The position numbers were made by a program, and so were the translations under genes. Positions 27,010 to 35,733 of a stretch of DNA of 64,000 nucleotides are shown here, piece by piece (within the stretch, counting starts at the first letter, position 1; each line of letters starts with the position of its first letter). The notes under the pieces were generated by a model. That model saw nothing but the letters and a program-made list of their open reading frames with translations. It had not been told where the DNA came from and searched no databases. Where the stretch lies: NCBI RefSeq assembly GCF_019029495.1, contig NZ_JAERQM010000004.1, positions 416,880 to 480,879 of the forward strand. The letters are read 5' to 3'. The stretch is from Falsiroseomonas oleicola (GTDB taxonomy: Bacteria; Pseudomonadota; Alphaproteobacteria; Acetobacterales; Acetobacteraceae).

Positions 27010-30000
27010 TTACCGCCCCCACTGCCACTCCGCCGTCACGCCCACCCGCTCCCCCGCTTCCCGGTCGCCCGTCTCGGCCTCCAGCTTGATGCGCGGCGTC
27101 AAATCCACCCGCACGCCGACCCGGGAGGACCCGCTTTCCGTCCCCTGCCGCACGCCGACGAAGACGCCATCGGCGACATAGCGCCCGGCTTCCAGCGTCG
27201 GCCCCGCGCGTTCCTCCGCGGCCGTGCGCCGCGCCGCCGTCTCCCCGCCGCCACCCACCGCCAGCCGGTCGAGGCCGAGTGTCTGGCGCACGCGGTCCAG
27301 AACGCCGGAGGCGCCGCCACCGGCAAATCCGGTGGCGCCGGCGATGGCCTGGGCGATCTGGGCGATCTCGAAGGGCGACAGCTCGCTGACCGGCCGGTCG
27401 AACAGCAGCCGCGCCAGCACCTCATCCTGCGGCAGCTCCGGCGTGGAGGAGAAGGTGATGGTCGGATTGCTGGGCGGGCCGCTGACATTGGCGCGCACGG
27501 TGGTGCCGCCGGTCTGGCTGATCGCCTCGAAATCCAGGTCGGGGATCAGCCCGCCGGAGAAATCCAGCCGCCCCCGGCTGAAGGTCAGGCGCCGCGCCAG
27601 GATCTGGAACTCGCCCCGCACCAGCGACAGATTGCCGGAGATGTCGGGCGCGTCCAGCGTGCCGCGGATCGCCAGCGTCCCGCCCAGCTCCGCATCCAGC
27701 CCGCGGCCGCGCACGAAAACGCCGCGCGGCGCGATGAACTGCAGGTCGAGCGCGATGGGCAGCCCGCCGCCGCCACCGGCGGGCGCCGCCGCATTCGCAG
27801 GGGCGCGCGGCGGCGGGGTGGCGCGGCCGGGCACCCGGCCGACCTCCGTCACCGGGCCGAGGCTGCGGACGCTGGCCGGCAGATCCTCCGGCACGCGGAT
27901 GTCGGCCCGCCGCAGCCGCAGCGGGCCGGAGAGCCGCGCGCCGCTGGAGAGCATCCCGGTCAGCGCCAGTTCCGCATCCAATGTCGCCCGGATCAGGTCG
28001 GACGAGACAGGCTGCGCCCCCGTCGCGCGCAAGGCGAGGTCCACCGGCATGCCCTCCGCCAAGGGTGCCACAGTGCCGGTCAGGGCGACCCGGCCCTCGC
28101 CGGCGCGGCCGTTCAGTTCGAGGCGAAGCTGCGGCCCCTCCGCCGCGATGGTGCCGGCGAGCTGGGTCAGGGCGATGCCCTGAACTGCGTTGCGATAGGA
28201 CCCGCCGGCAAGCTGTGCCTGCCCGCCCAGGACCGGCGCGGCGGTGGTGCCGCCGACCCGCAAGGCGAGGGTCATCCGCCCCGCCACCCGATCCGCGCCG
28301 GCCGCCAGCAGCGGCGCGGTCAGGGCGCCAAGATCGGCTGTGCCGTCCAGCGAACCCTCCAGCGGCCCCTCCGGCCCGCGCGGCAGGTTGGCGGTGGCGG
28401 TCAGGCGGGTGGCATTGCCGGCATTGGCGGTAGCGCGCCCAGAAATGGCGCCATCGCCACCGCGCCGACCCTCCGCCTGGATCTCCACCGCCGGCAGGCC
28501 GCGCGCCCAGGCGGCGTTGGACCGCACACCGGTGGCGCGCAGTGTGGCGGCGATCTCCGGCGCGGTGCCGGGGCCGGTGATGCGGGCTTCCGCCTGCACC
28601 CGGCCGCTCGGCGTCACATCCGGCAGCAGCGCGGCCAGCACGGCGAGGTCGGGGATCACCAGATTCGCGCGCAGGTCGGCCCGCGCCGTGGACCAACTGC
28701 CCGCCACGCTCAGATTGCCGCCGCGCCCGCTGGTCAGCGCCAGCGCCGCCACCTCGATGCCGCCATCGGGCCGCAGCAGGATGCGGGCGGGGGCGGTCAG
28801 GCGGAGGCTCTCGCCATTGGAGGCCGCGTTCAGCGTGGCGAGGTCCAGGCGCCGCACGCCCTCCGCCTGCTGCGCCAGCCGCCCGCGCGCCTCGATCCGC
28901 GCCTCCGCCACCTGGCCCGAAAGCTGGAAGGCGAGTTCGGCCAGCGTGCCCTCCACCTGCGCCACGATGTCGCGCAGGGCGGTGCCGGAGGCGGTCAGGC
29001 GCGGTGCGTTCAGCCGCAGATTGGCGCGCTGCTGGCCATTCTCCCCGGCCAGCACCGCCTCCGCCCGCAGGCTGCCGGCCAGCGGCGTGCCGGCGACGGC
29101 GGAAAGCGGGGCGAGGTCGGGCACGTTCAGCCGGGCATTGCCGGTGAAGATGGTGGTGGCGGTGTCCAGCACGCCATCGGCCACCAGCTCCGCCGGGCCG
29201 AAGCGGGCCGTGGCGGCATCCAGGCGCAGGCTGCCATCGGGTTGCGGCGCGCCGCGCAGGTCCAGCGCCAAGGGCTGCCCCTGGAAGCGGCCGCTGGCCT
29301 GGGCGTTCACGGCCAGGGCGGTCGCCGGATTGGCGATGCGTGCCTCCAGCGCCAGCGCCTCCAGCACCTGTCCGGCCATCTCCAGCCGGTCGGAGGCGGC
29401 CTGCACCGTCAGGCTGGGATCGGCCATGGGGCCGGTCGCGGTGCCGGTCAGGCGCAGCGCGCCGAGCAGACCCGGCGCCGCGCCCTCCACCGAGGCGAGG
29501 TCGGCGGCGAAGCGCAGGTCCAGCACCTCCGCCACGCGGCCGCTGGCCTCGGCCCGGATCGCCGCACCCGCGAGGGTGAATTGCGCGATCTGGTCGGGCG
29601 CCGTGGCGCGCAGCGTCACCCGAGGCGTGGCGCCCAGCAGGGCCATCACCGGATGCTGCGGGGAGGAGAAGCCGCGCGCGGCCAGTCGCGCATCCACCAC
29701 GGGCGCCGCCAGCGGGCCGTCGATGCTGGCGTCGAGGTCCAGACCCTCCCAAGCCGCGACGCCCGGAGGCAGCAGCGCCGCGAAGCTGTCGGAACCGGCG
29801 AGCGCGGCCTGCACCCGCAGCGCGGCGGTGGCGAAATCGCTGGCGATGCGGCCCTGGGCGGCAACGCGCCCGGCGGTGCCGGAGACGGTCAGGCCGCGCA
29901 GGTCGATGGCGCCATCCGGCATGCGGCCGGCGTCCAGGGCCAGGTCCAGCGGCCCGGCCAGCGCGGCCAGCGGTCCCTCCAGCAGGCCGGAGGCATCGGC

Positions 30001-30891
30001 GGTGCCGCGCAGCTCCGCGCCCAGCCGGTCCATATCCGGGGCGCGGATGGTGCCGGCGACGTCCAGCGCCAGCCCCGGGCCGAGCGCGGCGCGCAGGGTG
30101 AGCGCGGCGTTCTCGGCGGGACCGTCTAGGGTCAGGTCCAACTCGATCGGCCGCCCCGGCTGGCCGATCAGCCGCGGGAGCAGCCCATCCACCGCGTCGC
30201 GCAGGTGGATCTCGGCGGAAAGCCGCCCGGTCTCCGGCCGCAGCGCGGCGTGCAGGGCCAGGCTGGTGGCGCCCTCCGGTGCGTTCACATCCAGACCGGC
30301 GGTGAGGCCGGAGGCATCCAGCACCGCCATGCCCTCCGCCCGCAGCCTTGCCGCCATGCCGGCCACGGCCTCGCCGAGGTCGATCCGGGCCAGTTCCAGC
30401 CGGTCCAGCCGGACCGCCAGGGGCAGGCTGGGCAGTTCGGGAAGCAGCGGGCCGGGCTCGGACGGCTCGGCCTCGGGCGCGGAGGCGGGCAGGCGGTGCA
30501 GCGCCAGGCGCTCGGCGGCCAGCAGGTTCACATGCGCCTCCCGCCGCAGCAGCGCGCGCGGGTCCCAGTCCAGCCGGGCGCCCTCCAGCTCCAGCCAGAC
30601 GCCCTGGTCATCCGCCATGGTCAGCCGGGCGATGCCGAGGCGGCCGGGCAGGGGGCCGGACAGGCCTTCCAGCGTCAGGCCTGGGACAAAGGATTCCGCC
30701 AGCCCGGCGAGGCGCGCCCGCCCGCCCTCGGTATTGGCATAGAGCAGCGCGCCGCCGACCAGCAGCGGCGGCAGCAACAGCAGGGTCAGCACCACCCCCA
30801 GCAGCACGGCCACCCAGCGGCGGCGGCGCGGCCGGGCGGGCGCCGTCTCAGAAGGCCTGGCCAAGTCCGACATAAAGTCCATATCCATCAT
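27010..30891 (-). CDS. tamB: Translocation and assembly module subunit TamB
   Basis: TamB is a large inner-membrane-anchored periplasmic protein that spans the periplasm and works with TamA in outer-membrane biogenesis and phospholipid transport. At 1293 residues it is in the family range. It has one N-terminal helix (residues about 24 to 50, after an Arg-rich start), a very long beta-repeat body with Ala/Gly/Leu strands (for example LTLEGLSGPLPGRLGIARL), and the C-terminal DUF490 domain with GEFQILARRLTFSRGRLDFSGGLIPDLDF and LPQDEVLARLLFDRPVSELSPFEIAQIAQA. The start ATG overlaps tamA by 44 bases; AGCAGGG lies ahead of it, and a second ATG at 30873 is possible. A 1103-codon open frame on the other strand is an artefact of codon composition. 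Confidence 0.95.
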   Translation of the reverse strand: MMDMDFMSDLARPSETAPARPRRRRWVAVLLGVVLTLLLLPPLLVGGALLYANTEGGRARLAGLAESFVPGLTLEGLSGPLPGRLGIARLTMADDQGVWLELEGARLDWDPRALLRREAHVNLLAAERLALHRLPASAPEAEPSEPGPLLPELPSLPLAVRLDRLELARIDLGEAVAGMAARLRAEGMAVLDASGLTAGLDVNAPEGATSLALHAALRPETGRLSAEIHLRDAVDGLLPRLIGQPGRPIELDLTLDGPAENAALTLRAALGPGLALDVAGTIRAPDMDRLGAELRGTADASGLLEGPLAALAGPLDLALDAGRMPDGAIDLRGLTVSGTAGRVAAQGRIASDFATAALRVQAALAGSDSFAALLPPGVAAWEGLDLDASIDGPLAAPVVDARLAARGFSSPQHPVMALLGATPRVTLRATAPDQIAQFTLAGAAIRAEASGRVAEVLDLRFAADLASVEGAAPGLLGALRLTGTATGPMADPSLTVQAASDRLEMAGQVLEALALEARIANPATALAVNAQASGRFQGQPLALDLRGAPQPDGSLRLDAATARFGPAELVADGVLDTATTIFTGNARLNVPDLAPLSAVAGTPLAGSLRAEAVLAGENGQQRANLRLNAPRLTASGTALRDIVAQVEGTLAELAFQLSGQVAEARIEARGRLAQQAEGVRRLDLATLNAASNGESLRLTAPARILLRPDGGIEVAALALTSGRGGNLSVAGSWSTARADLRANLVIPDLAVLAALLPDVTPSGRVQAEARITGPGTAPEIAATLRATGVRSNAAWARGLPAVEIQAEGRRGGDGAISGRATANAGNATRLTATANLPRGPEGPLEGSLDGTADLGALTAPLLAAGADRVAGRMTLALRVGGTTAAPVLGGQAQLAGGSYRNAVQGIALTQLAGTIAAEGPQLRLELNGRAGEGRVALTGTVAPLAEGMPVDLALRATGAQPVSSDLIRATLDAELALTGMLSSGARLSGPLRLRRADIRVPEDLPASVRSLGPVTEVGRVPGRATPPPRAPANAAAPAGGGGGLPIALDLQFIAPRGVFVRGRGLDAELGGTLAIRGTLDAPDISGNLSLVRGEFQILARRLTFSRGRLDFSGGLIPDLDFEAISQTGGTTVRANVSGPPSNPTITFSSTPELPQDEVLARLLFDRPVSELSPFEIAQIAQAIAGATGFAGGGASGVLDRVRQTLGLDRLAVGGGGETAARRTAAEERAGPTLEAGRYVADGVFVGVRQGTESGSSRVGVRVDLTPRIKLEAETGDREAGERVGVTAEWQWGR

Positions 30892-32725
30892 CGCCCTGCT
30901 GCTTGTTCAGCGGCACGGCCACATCCAGTCGCAACGGCCCAATGGCCGTCCCGTAGCGCACGCCAAGCCCGGCGCCGAAGCGCACCTCCTCGAAGCTCGG
31001 CGTCTCCGCCTGCCCGACGGAGCCGCCATCGAGGAAGGCGACCATGCCGAGCGCGCCGGAAATGCGCTGGCGAATCTCGACCGAGCCCTCCACCAGGCTG
31101 GCCCCGCCATTCGGCCGGTTCTGGGAATCCTGTGGCCCGATCGCCTGATAGGCATAGCCGCGCACCGACCCGCCGCCGCCCGCATAGAAGCGCTTGTCGA
31201 GCGGCACCGCGCGGTCGGCGCCGACCAGACTGCCCAGCGTGCCGCGCAGCGCCAGCACCGTGCCGCCACCTTCCACCAGGCTGAAATAGCCGCGCGCGCT
31301 GCCGATCGCCCGGGCGAAGCCGCCCCCCTCCGCCACATCCATATAGGGCGTGACGGTGGCGCTCAGCCGGTAGCCGCGGCGCGGGTCCAGCGGGTCGTCG
31401 GTATTGTCGTAGCGGGCGCCCATGACGAAGCCCGCCAGGGTGAAGGCCTGCATGTCGCCATCGCGGCCGATCTTGCCGGTCTCGAAGGTCGGACCGGCCT
31501 GAAGCACCCAGCGGGCGCCGAAGGGGCGTTCCAGCAGGGCGGAGGTGGTGATGGCGTCGCGGTCATAGGCGTCCAGCCTTTCCCGCAGCACCGCGGCATC
31601 CAGCACCAGGCTGGTGCGGCCGTCGAACAGGCCGGGCCGCCGCAGATTGGCGCCGATCCGGTAGTTGTTGTCCTCGGCGTCGCCGCCGAGGCGCGACGCC
31701 GAGGCCTCCAGCCGCAGCCGCTCCGCATTGCCGAAGACGTTGCGGCGTTCGTAGTAGACCGAGGCGGAGGGGCCGAAATTGGTCTCATAGGCCAGCGTCG
31801 CGCCCGCCGCATTGCGCGGCCGGTCGGTGAAGGTGAAGGTCACCGGCAGGCGGCCCTCCGCATCCAGCCGCGCCGCCGCCCGCGCCCGCACCGAATCGAA
31901 GGCGCCGAGGGCCAGGAGCTGGCGTCGAGTCGCCTCCTGCGTCGCGGGGGCATAGGGCTCGCCGGACAGGCGGTTGGCGATGCGGGCCAGAAGGCGGCGG
32001 CTGACGGCGGTGTCGCCGGCGATCTCTGGCGGGGCGAAGCGGGTCTGCGGGCCGGGGGCGAGGATCCAGGTGACGTCCATCGCCTGTTCCTCGTGGTTCA
32101 CCAGCACCTCCCGGTCCACCACGGCGGCCAGCGGGTAGCCGGCGACGCGCAGGCGGTCGATCAGCGCCGTCTCGGCATCCAGCACCGGGCCGCTGCGGGC
32201 CGGATCGCCGGGGGCGATACCCGGGGGTGCGCCGAGCGCGGCAATGGCCGGCGCGGCCGCCTGCGCATCCGGCCGCAGGGCGACGCGGCGGATGCTGTAG
32301 CGCGGGCCTGGGGCGATGCGGACTTCCACCGGCACCGGCGCGCCCGGCGGGGCATTGGCCAGGCGTTGCGCCAGGCCCGCGGCATCGGCTGGCTCGCCAG
32401 CGACGCGCACGGTGATGACGGCGGCCCAATAGCCTTCCGCCCGCAGCACGGCATCCAGCAAGGGCGGCTCCCCCAGCGCGCGGGCGACCAGGCCAAAGGA
32501 ATCGACCGGCGCCTCGTCGGACAGGCGGATCAGGCGGGAGGCCTGGCGCAGTGGCTCGTCCAGCGCCTCGACACCGCTGGGCATCAGGGTGGTGGCATAG
32601 GGGAGGTCGGCCGGTGCCGCCTCGGCGGCTGGCGCCGGTGGTTCGGCGGCCGGCTGGGCCAGAACGGGGGTCGCGGCCAGCAGCAGGGCGGGGATGAGGA
32701 GGATGAGTCGCAGGGGTTTTTTCAC
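30848..32725 (-). CDS. tamA: Outer-membrane assembly protein TamA (Omp85 family)
   Basis: A 625-residue Omp85 protein: signal peptide (KKPLRLILLIPALLLAATPVLAQ), POTRA-like repeats in about residues 60 to 300 (for example GEPPLLDAVLRAEGYWAAVITVRV and RIAPGPRYSIRRVAL), and a C-terminal beta-barrel with the family motif RFYAGGGGSVRGYAYQAIGPQ (VRGY loop) and ending in GLYVGLGQAF with terminal Phe as required for Bam recognition. GTG at 32725 was chosen because it starts the signal peptide directly; an ATG at 32770 would add 15 residues without ribosome site. It is upstream of and overlaps tamB, so both parts of the TAM complex are coexpressed. It diverges from an M20 hydrolase gene. Confidence 0.94.
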   Translation of the reverse strand: MKKPLRLILLIPALLLAATPVLAQPAAEPPAPAAEAAPADLPYATTLMPSGVEALDEPLRQASRLIRLSDEAPVDSFGLVARALGEPPLLDAVLRAEGYWAAVITVRVAGEPADAAGLAQRLANAPPGAPVPVEVRIAPGPRYSIRRVALRPDAQAAAPAIAALGAPPGIAPGDPARSGPVLDAETALIDRLRVAGYPLAAVVDREVLVNHEEQAMDVTWILAPGPQTRFAPPEIAGDTAVSRRLLARIANRLSGEPYAPATQEATRRQLLALGAFDSVRARAAARLDAEGRLPVTFTFTDRPRNAAGATLAYETNFGPSASVYYERRNVFGNAERLRLEASASRLGGDAEDNNYRIGANLRRPGLFDGRTSLVLDAAVLRERLDAYDRDAITTSALLERPFGARWVLQAGPTFETGKIGRDGDMQAFTLAGFVMGARYDNTDDPLDPRRGYRLSATVTPYMDVAEGGGFARAIGSARGYFSLVEGGGTVLALRGTLGSLVGADRAVPLDKRFYAGGGGSVRGYAYQAIGPQDSQNRPNGGASLVEGSVEIRQRISGALGMVAFLDGGSVGQAETPSFEEVRFGAGLGVRYGTAIGPLRLDVAVPLNKQQGDDGYGLYVGLGQAF

Positions 32726-32813
32726 TTCTCGCTTAAGGAACAAAGCGTGCGGCCGGGGAAAGGGTTGCATCGCGGGGATGGAGACGAAGCCGCGAAACCG
32801 CTATCCTTACAGG

Positions 32814-33962
32814 ATGGACACCGCATTCGCCGAGACGCTGACAGGCTGGCGCCGCCACCTCCACGCCCATCCGGGCCTCACCTTGCAGGAAAGCGCGACG
32901 GCCGCCTTCGTGGCGGAGAAGCTGCGGGAGATCGGGGTGACGGAGATCACCACCGATTTCGGCGGCCATGGCGTGGTGGCGACCCTGCGGCGCGCCGGCG
33001 GCAATCGCAGCGTCGGCCTGCGCGGCGATATGGACGCGCTGCCGATCCAGGAGGTGAACGAGGACCTGCCCTATCGCAGCACCGTCCCCGGCGTGATGCA
33101 TGCCTGTGGCCATGACGGCCACACCACCGCGCTGCTGGGGGCGGCGAAGTTGCTGCTGGCGGATCAGGGCTGGTCCGGCACGGTGCATCTGGTGTTCCAA
33201 CCCGCGGAGGAAGGCGGCGGCGGTGCCCGCAGCATGATCGCGGAGGGGCTGTTCCAGCGCTTCCCGATGGACCGCATCTTCGGTTGGCATAATTGGCCCG
33301 GACTGCCGGTTGGCACCATCGCCGTGCATGACAAGGCCGTGATGGCGGCCGGCGCCCGCTTCGACATCACCTTCGACGGCCATGCCGCCCATGCCGCCCT
33401 GCCGCATCTGTCGCGCGACCCGATGGTCGCCGCCGGGCATTGCATCGTGGCCTTGCAGAGCATCGTCGGCCGCAATCTGGACCCGCTGGCCGGCGGCGTG
33501 GTCTCCGTCACCATGGTGCAGGGGGGCGAGGCGCAGAACCAGATCCCCGCCCGCGTCGTGCTGAAGGGCACCGCCCGCTGGCTGGCCGATTCGGCCGGGG
33601 AGGCGATTCGGGAAGGCCTGCATCGTGTGGCAAAGGGTATCGCCGCCACCTGCGCCGTGACCGCCGAGGTGGGCTGGCGCCAGGGGGTGGAGGTGACGGC
33701 CAACAGCCCCGCCGAGCGCGAGCTGGCCGCCGCCGCCGCCACCGCCGTGGCACCCACCCGGCGCGACGTGCCCCCGGCCATGACCGGGGAGGATTTCTCC
33801 TGGTTTCTCAAGGAGGTACCCGGCGCCTTCGTCTGGATCGGAAATGGCCCGGCGGAGGGTGGGCGGGAGTTGCACAACCCGCATTACGACTTCAACGACG
33901 CGGTGCTGCCGACCGCCAGCGGCTTCCTGGCGGAGGTCGCGAAACGGGCGCTGGGGGGCTGA
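32814..33962 (+). CDS. M20-family amidohydrolase (hippurate hydrolase-like)
   Basis: A 382-residue metallo-amidase/peptidase of the M20D type. Metal-binding and catalytic residues are visible: GLRGDMDALPIQE, the PGVMHACGHDGHTTALLGAAKLL block, FQPAEEGGGGARSMI with the catalytic Glu pair, GWHNWPGLPVGTI, and the terminal His in ELHNPHYDFNDAVLP. The dimerisation domain with FDITFDGHAAHAALPHLSRDP is intact. Family members hydrolyse N-acyl amino acids, hippurate or indole-acetyl conjugates; the actual substrate is unknown. ATG at 32814 matches the usual start (TGWRRHLHAHPGLTLQE); an ATG 36 bases upstream is possible. Confidence 0.9.
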   Translation: MDTAFAETLTGWRRHLHAHPGLTLQESATAAFVAEKLREIGVTEITTDFGGHGVVATLRRAGGNRSVGLRGDMDALPIQEVNEDLPYRSTVPGVMHACGHDGHTTALLGAAKLLLADQGWSGTVHLVFQPAEEGGGGARSMIAEGLFQRFPMDRIFGWHNWPGLPVGTIAVHDKAVMAAGARFDITFDGHAAHAALPHLSRDPMVAAGHCIVALQSIVGRNLDPLAGGVVSVTMVQGGEAQNQIPARVVLKGTARWLADSAGEAIREGLHRVAKGIAATCAVTAEVGWRQGVEVTANSPAERELAAAAATAVAPTRRDVPPAMTGEDFSWFLKEVPGAFVWIGNGPAEGGRELHNPHYDFNDAVLPTASGFLAEVAKRALGG

Positions 33963-34108
33963 TTCGTCCCTGGATTAAGGCGGCTCCGCCGCAAAAGGCC
34001 TTGGCGCCGCCGCGATCGCGCCTGAACCGGGACATGACGGCGGGGTTAACTGCCCATCAAGCGGCAGGGCATCCGAGAAACCAGCCCGCCGCAGGGGAGT
34101 CCCCGCCC

Positions 34109-34450
34109 ATGCGCCGCCTCCGCGCCTTCTTCCTGCTGCTGCCGGTGCTGCTCTTCGCGCCGGGCTGCGTGGTCGCTGCCGATGTCACGCCCGTTGGCGG
34201 CTACGGCTACGGCTATGGCTACGGCTATGCACAGCCCTATTACGCGCCGGCCCCGCGCTACTACGCGCCGCGCCCGGTCTACCGCCCGTATTACGCCCCG
34301 GCGCCCCGCTACTACGCGCCACCGCCGCGCCATTACGCGCCGCCCCGCCACTATGGCCCGCCGCGCCACTACAGCCATGGCGGCGGTCGTGGCTATGACC
34401 GGGGGCATGATCGGGGCCGGGGCCGCGACCATGGTCGCGGCCACCGCTGA
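34109..34450 (+). CDS. Exported Tyr/Pro/His/Gly-rich protein
   Basis: A 113-residue protein with a signal sequence (MRRLRAFFLLLPVLLFAPGC). The Cys at 20 follows Ala-Pro-Gly, a poor lipobox because position -3 lacks Leu, so lipidation is uncertain; cleavage after VVAA is another option. The mature part begins with a (GY)n run, then repeats of the form PRYYAPxP and PPRHYxPP, and ends with Gly/Arg/Asp/His repeats (GRGYDRGHDRGRGRDHGRG). No catalytic domain is present. Similar Tyr- and Pro-rich proteins occur as envelope or matrix components, and the His-rich tail could bind metal; both are inference. GCAGGGGAG lies upstream of the ATG. Confidence 0.72.
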   Translation: MRRLRAFFLLLPVLLFAPGCVVAADVTPVGGYGYGYGYGYAQPYYAPAPRYYAPRPVYRPYYAPAPRYYAPPPRHYAPPRHYGPPRHYSHGGGRGYDRGHDRGRGRDHGRGHR

Positions 34451-34453
34451 GCC

Positions 34454-35230
34454 TCAATCCGCCAGGTCGATGAGCACGGGTGTGTGGTCCGAGGGCTGTT
34501 CCTCCGCCCTTGGGTCCACATCCACCGTGCAGGCTTCCAGCCGTTCCGCCAGCTCCGCGCTCAGCAGCGCATGGTCGATGCGCAGCCCGGCATTGCGCTC
34601 GAAGGCGGAGCCGTAGTCCCAATAGGTGTAGATCCGCTCCGGCAGCGGATGCAGGGCGCGCAGCGCATCGGTCAGGCCGAGATGTTCCAGCGCCCTCCAG
34701 GCCGCCCGCGTCTCCGGCCGCACCAGCGCATCGGTCGGCGGCAGGGTCCCAGGCGCCAAATCCTGCGCCGCCGGGCAGACGTTGAAGTCGCCCAGGATGG
34801 CGAGCGGGGTGAAGGCATCCAGCCGCGCCTGCGCCAGCCGTCGCAGCCGCTCCATCCAGGTCAGCTTGTAGAGGTAGCCTTCATCGCCGCCGGAATTGCC
34901 ATTCGGCAGGTAGATGCCGGCAGCATGTATGCCGGCGGCCTTCACCTCGATGAAGCGGGCCTGGCTGTCGGCGTCGTCGCCCGGCAGGGCTTCGGACACC
35001 ACCTCGAAGGGAATGCGCGCCAGCACCGCCACCCCATTGCGGCCGCCCGGCTGGCCCACGGCCCGGAATTGGTAGCCGGAGGCGGCGAGCTCCACGCCGG
35101 GAAACTCCTCCGTCCGGCATTTCAGCTCCTGCAGGAACAGCAGGTCGGGCTGCTGCCGGGCGAGGAAGCGCAGGATATGCGGCGCCCGCTTGCGGACGGA
35201 GTTCACGTTGAAGCTGGCGAGGCGGATCAT
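34454..35230 (-). CDS. xthA: Exodeoxyribonuclease III (AP endonuclease)
   Basis: A 258-residue Mg-dependent AP endonuclease/3'-5' exonuclease of base-excision repair. It starts MIRLASFNVNSVRKRAPHIL, with the catalytic Glu in LLFLQELKC, the Tyr in IYLPNGN, LAILGDFNVCPA with the Asp/Asn pair, then YTYWDYGS, LRIDHALLS and the C-terminal QPSDHTPVLIDL with the active-site Asp-His. All required residues are present. It follows erpA by 47 bases on the same strand and may be cotranscribed. The stop lies 3 bases from the converging Tyr-rich gene. Confidence 0.96.
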   Translation of the reverse strand: MIRLASFNVNSVRKRAPHILRFLARQQPDLLFLQELKCRTEEFPGVELAASGYQFRAVGQPGGRNGVAVLARIPFEVVSEALPGDDADSQARFIEVKAAGIHAAGIYLPNGNSGGDEGYLYKLTWMERLRRLAQARLDAFTPLAILGDFNVCPAAQDLAPGTLPPTDALVRPETRAAWRALEHLGLTDALRALHPLPERIYTYWDYGSAFERNAGLRIDHALLSAELAERLEACTVDVDPRAEEQPSDHTPVLIDLAD

Positions 35231-35277
35231 GGCGCGCAGACTGCCTGCGCCGCCCCTCTTTGACTACCCGACTTCGG

Positions 35278-35622
35278 CTACCCGACCGAGAAGCTGGTGC
35301 CGCAGCCGCAGGCACTGACCGCCTGGGGGTTCTTCACCGCGAAATGCGCGCCGATCAGCGCCTCGGTCCAGTCCAGCTCCGCGCCGGCCAGCAGTTCCAT
35401 GCTCACCGGATCGACGAAGACCCGGCCCGGGCCTTCGGCCACCACCAGATCGTCCTCGGCCGGGGCGTCCTCCAGGTCGAAGCGGTACTGGAAGCCGGAA
35501 CAGCCCCCGGCATCGACCGCGAGGCGCAACCCTGCCCCGGGCTTGCCCTGGCGTGCGGCGATCTCCGCCACCTGGGCGGCGGCGCGCGGGGTGACGCGGA
35601 AGGGAATGATGGCAGTGTCCAT
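35278..35622 (-). CDS. erpA: Iron-sulfur cluster A-type carrier ErpA/IscA
   Basis: A 114-residue A-type carrier that receives Fe-S clusters and passes them to target enzymes. The three cluster-binding cysteines are at C41 (AGGCSGFQY), C105 and C107 (SACGCGTSF). FVDPVSMELLAGAELDWTEALIGAHFAVKNPQA is the normal preceding segment. The exact subclass (ErpA versus IscA/SufA) cannot be decided with certainty; the stand-alone position outside an isc or suf operon and next to xthA favours ErpA. The ATG at 35622 starts the domain directly. It diverges from the dGTPase gene. Confidence 0.9.
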   Translation of the reverse strand: MDTAIIPFRVTPRAAAQVAEIAARQGKPGAGLRLAVDAGGCSGFQYRFDLEDAPAEDDLVVAEGPGRVFVDPVSMELLAGAELDWTEALIGAHFAVKNPQAVSACGCGTSFSVG

Positions 35623-35733
35623 GGTGGGCGGATGCTCCTTGCCATGAAGATAGGGTGGAAACGCCCGGGGTTCCAGGCGCGACAACCGGCCGGGCCTTTC
35701 CGGCGGGGGCGGGGCGGTGCTAGGCCGAAGGGC

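Noticed and set aside
26818-30129. 1103-codon open frame on the plus strand
   Set aside because: Antisense to tamB, Gly/Gln/Arg-rich and without domain features; tamB is supported by its domains and by the overlap with tamA.
33978-33989. GGCGG-CT-CCGCC mini-hairpin after the M20 gene
   Set aside because: Five-bp stem without a T tract; too common in this GC content to call a terminator.
34201-34440. Tandem-looking DNA repeats as a possible CRISPR or minisatellite
   Set aside because: They are codon-level repeats of a Tyr/Pro protein; no regular spacers exist.
34182-34616. Open frames overlapping the Tyr-rich repeat protein
   Set aside because: The repeat region leaves several frames open; only one has a signal peptide, ribosome site and sensible repeats.
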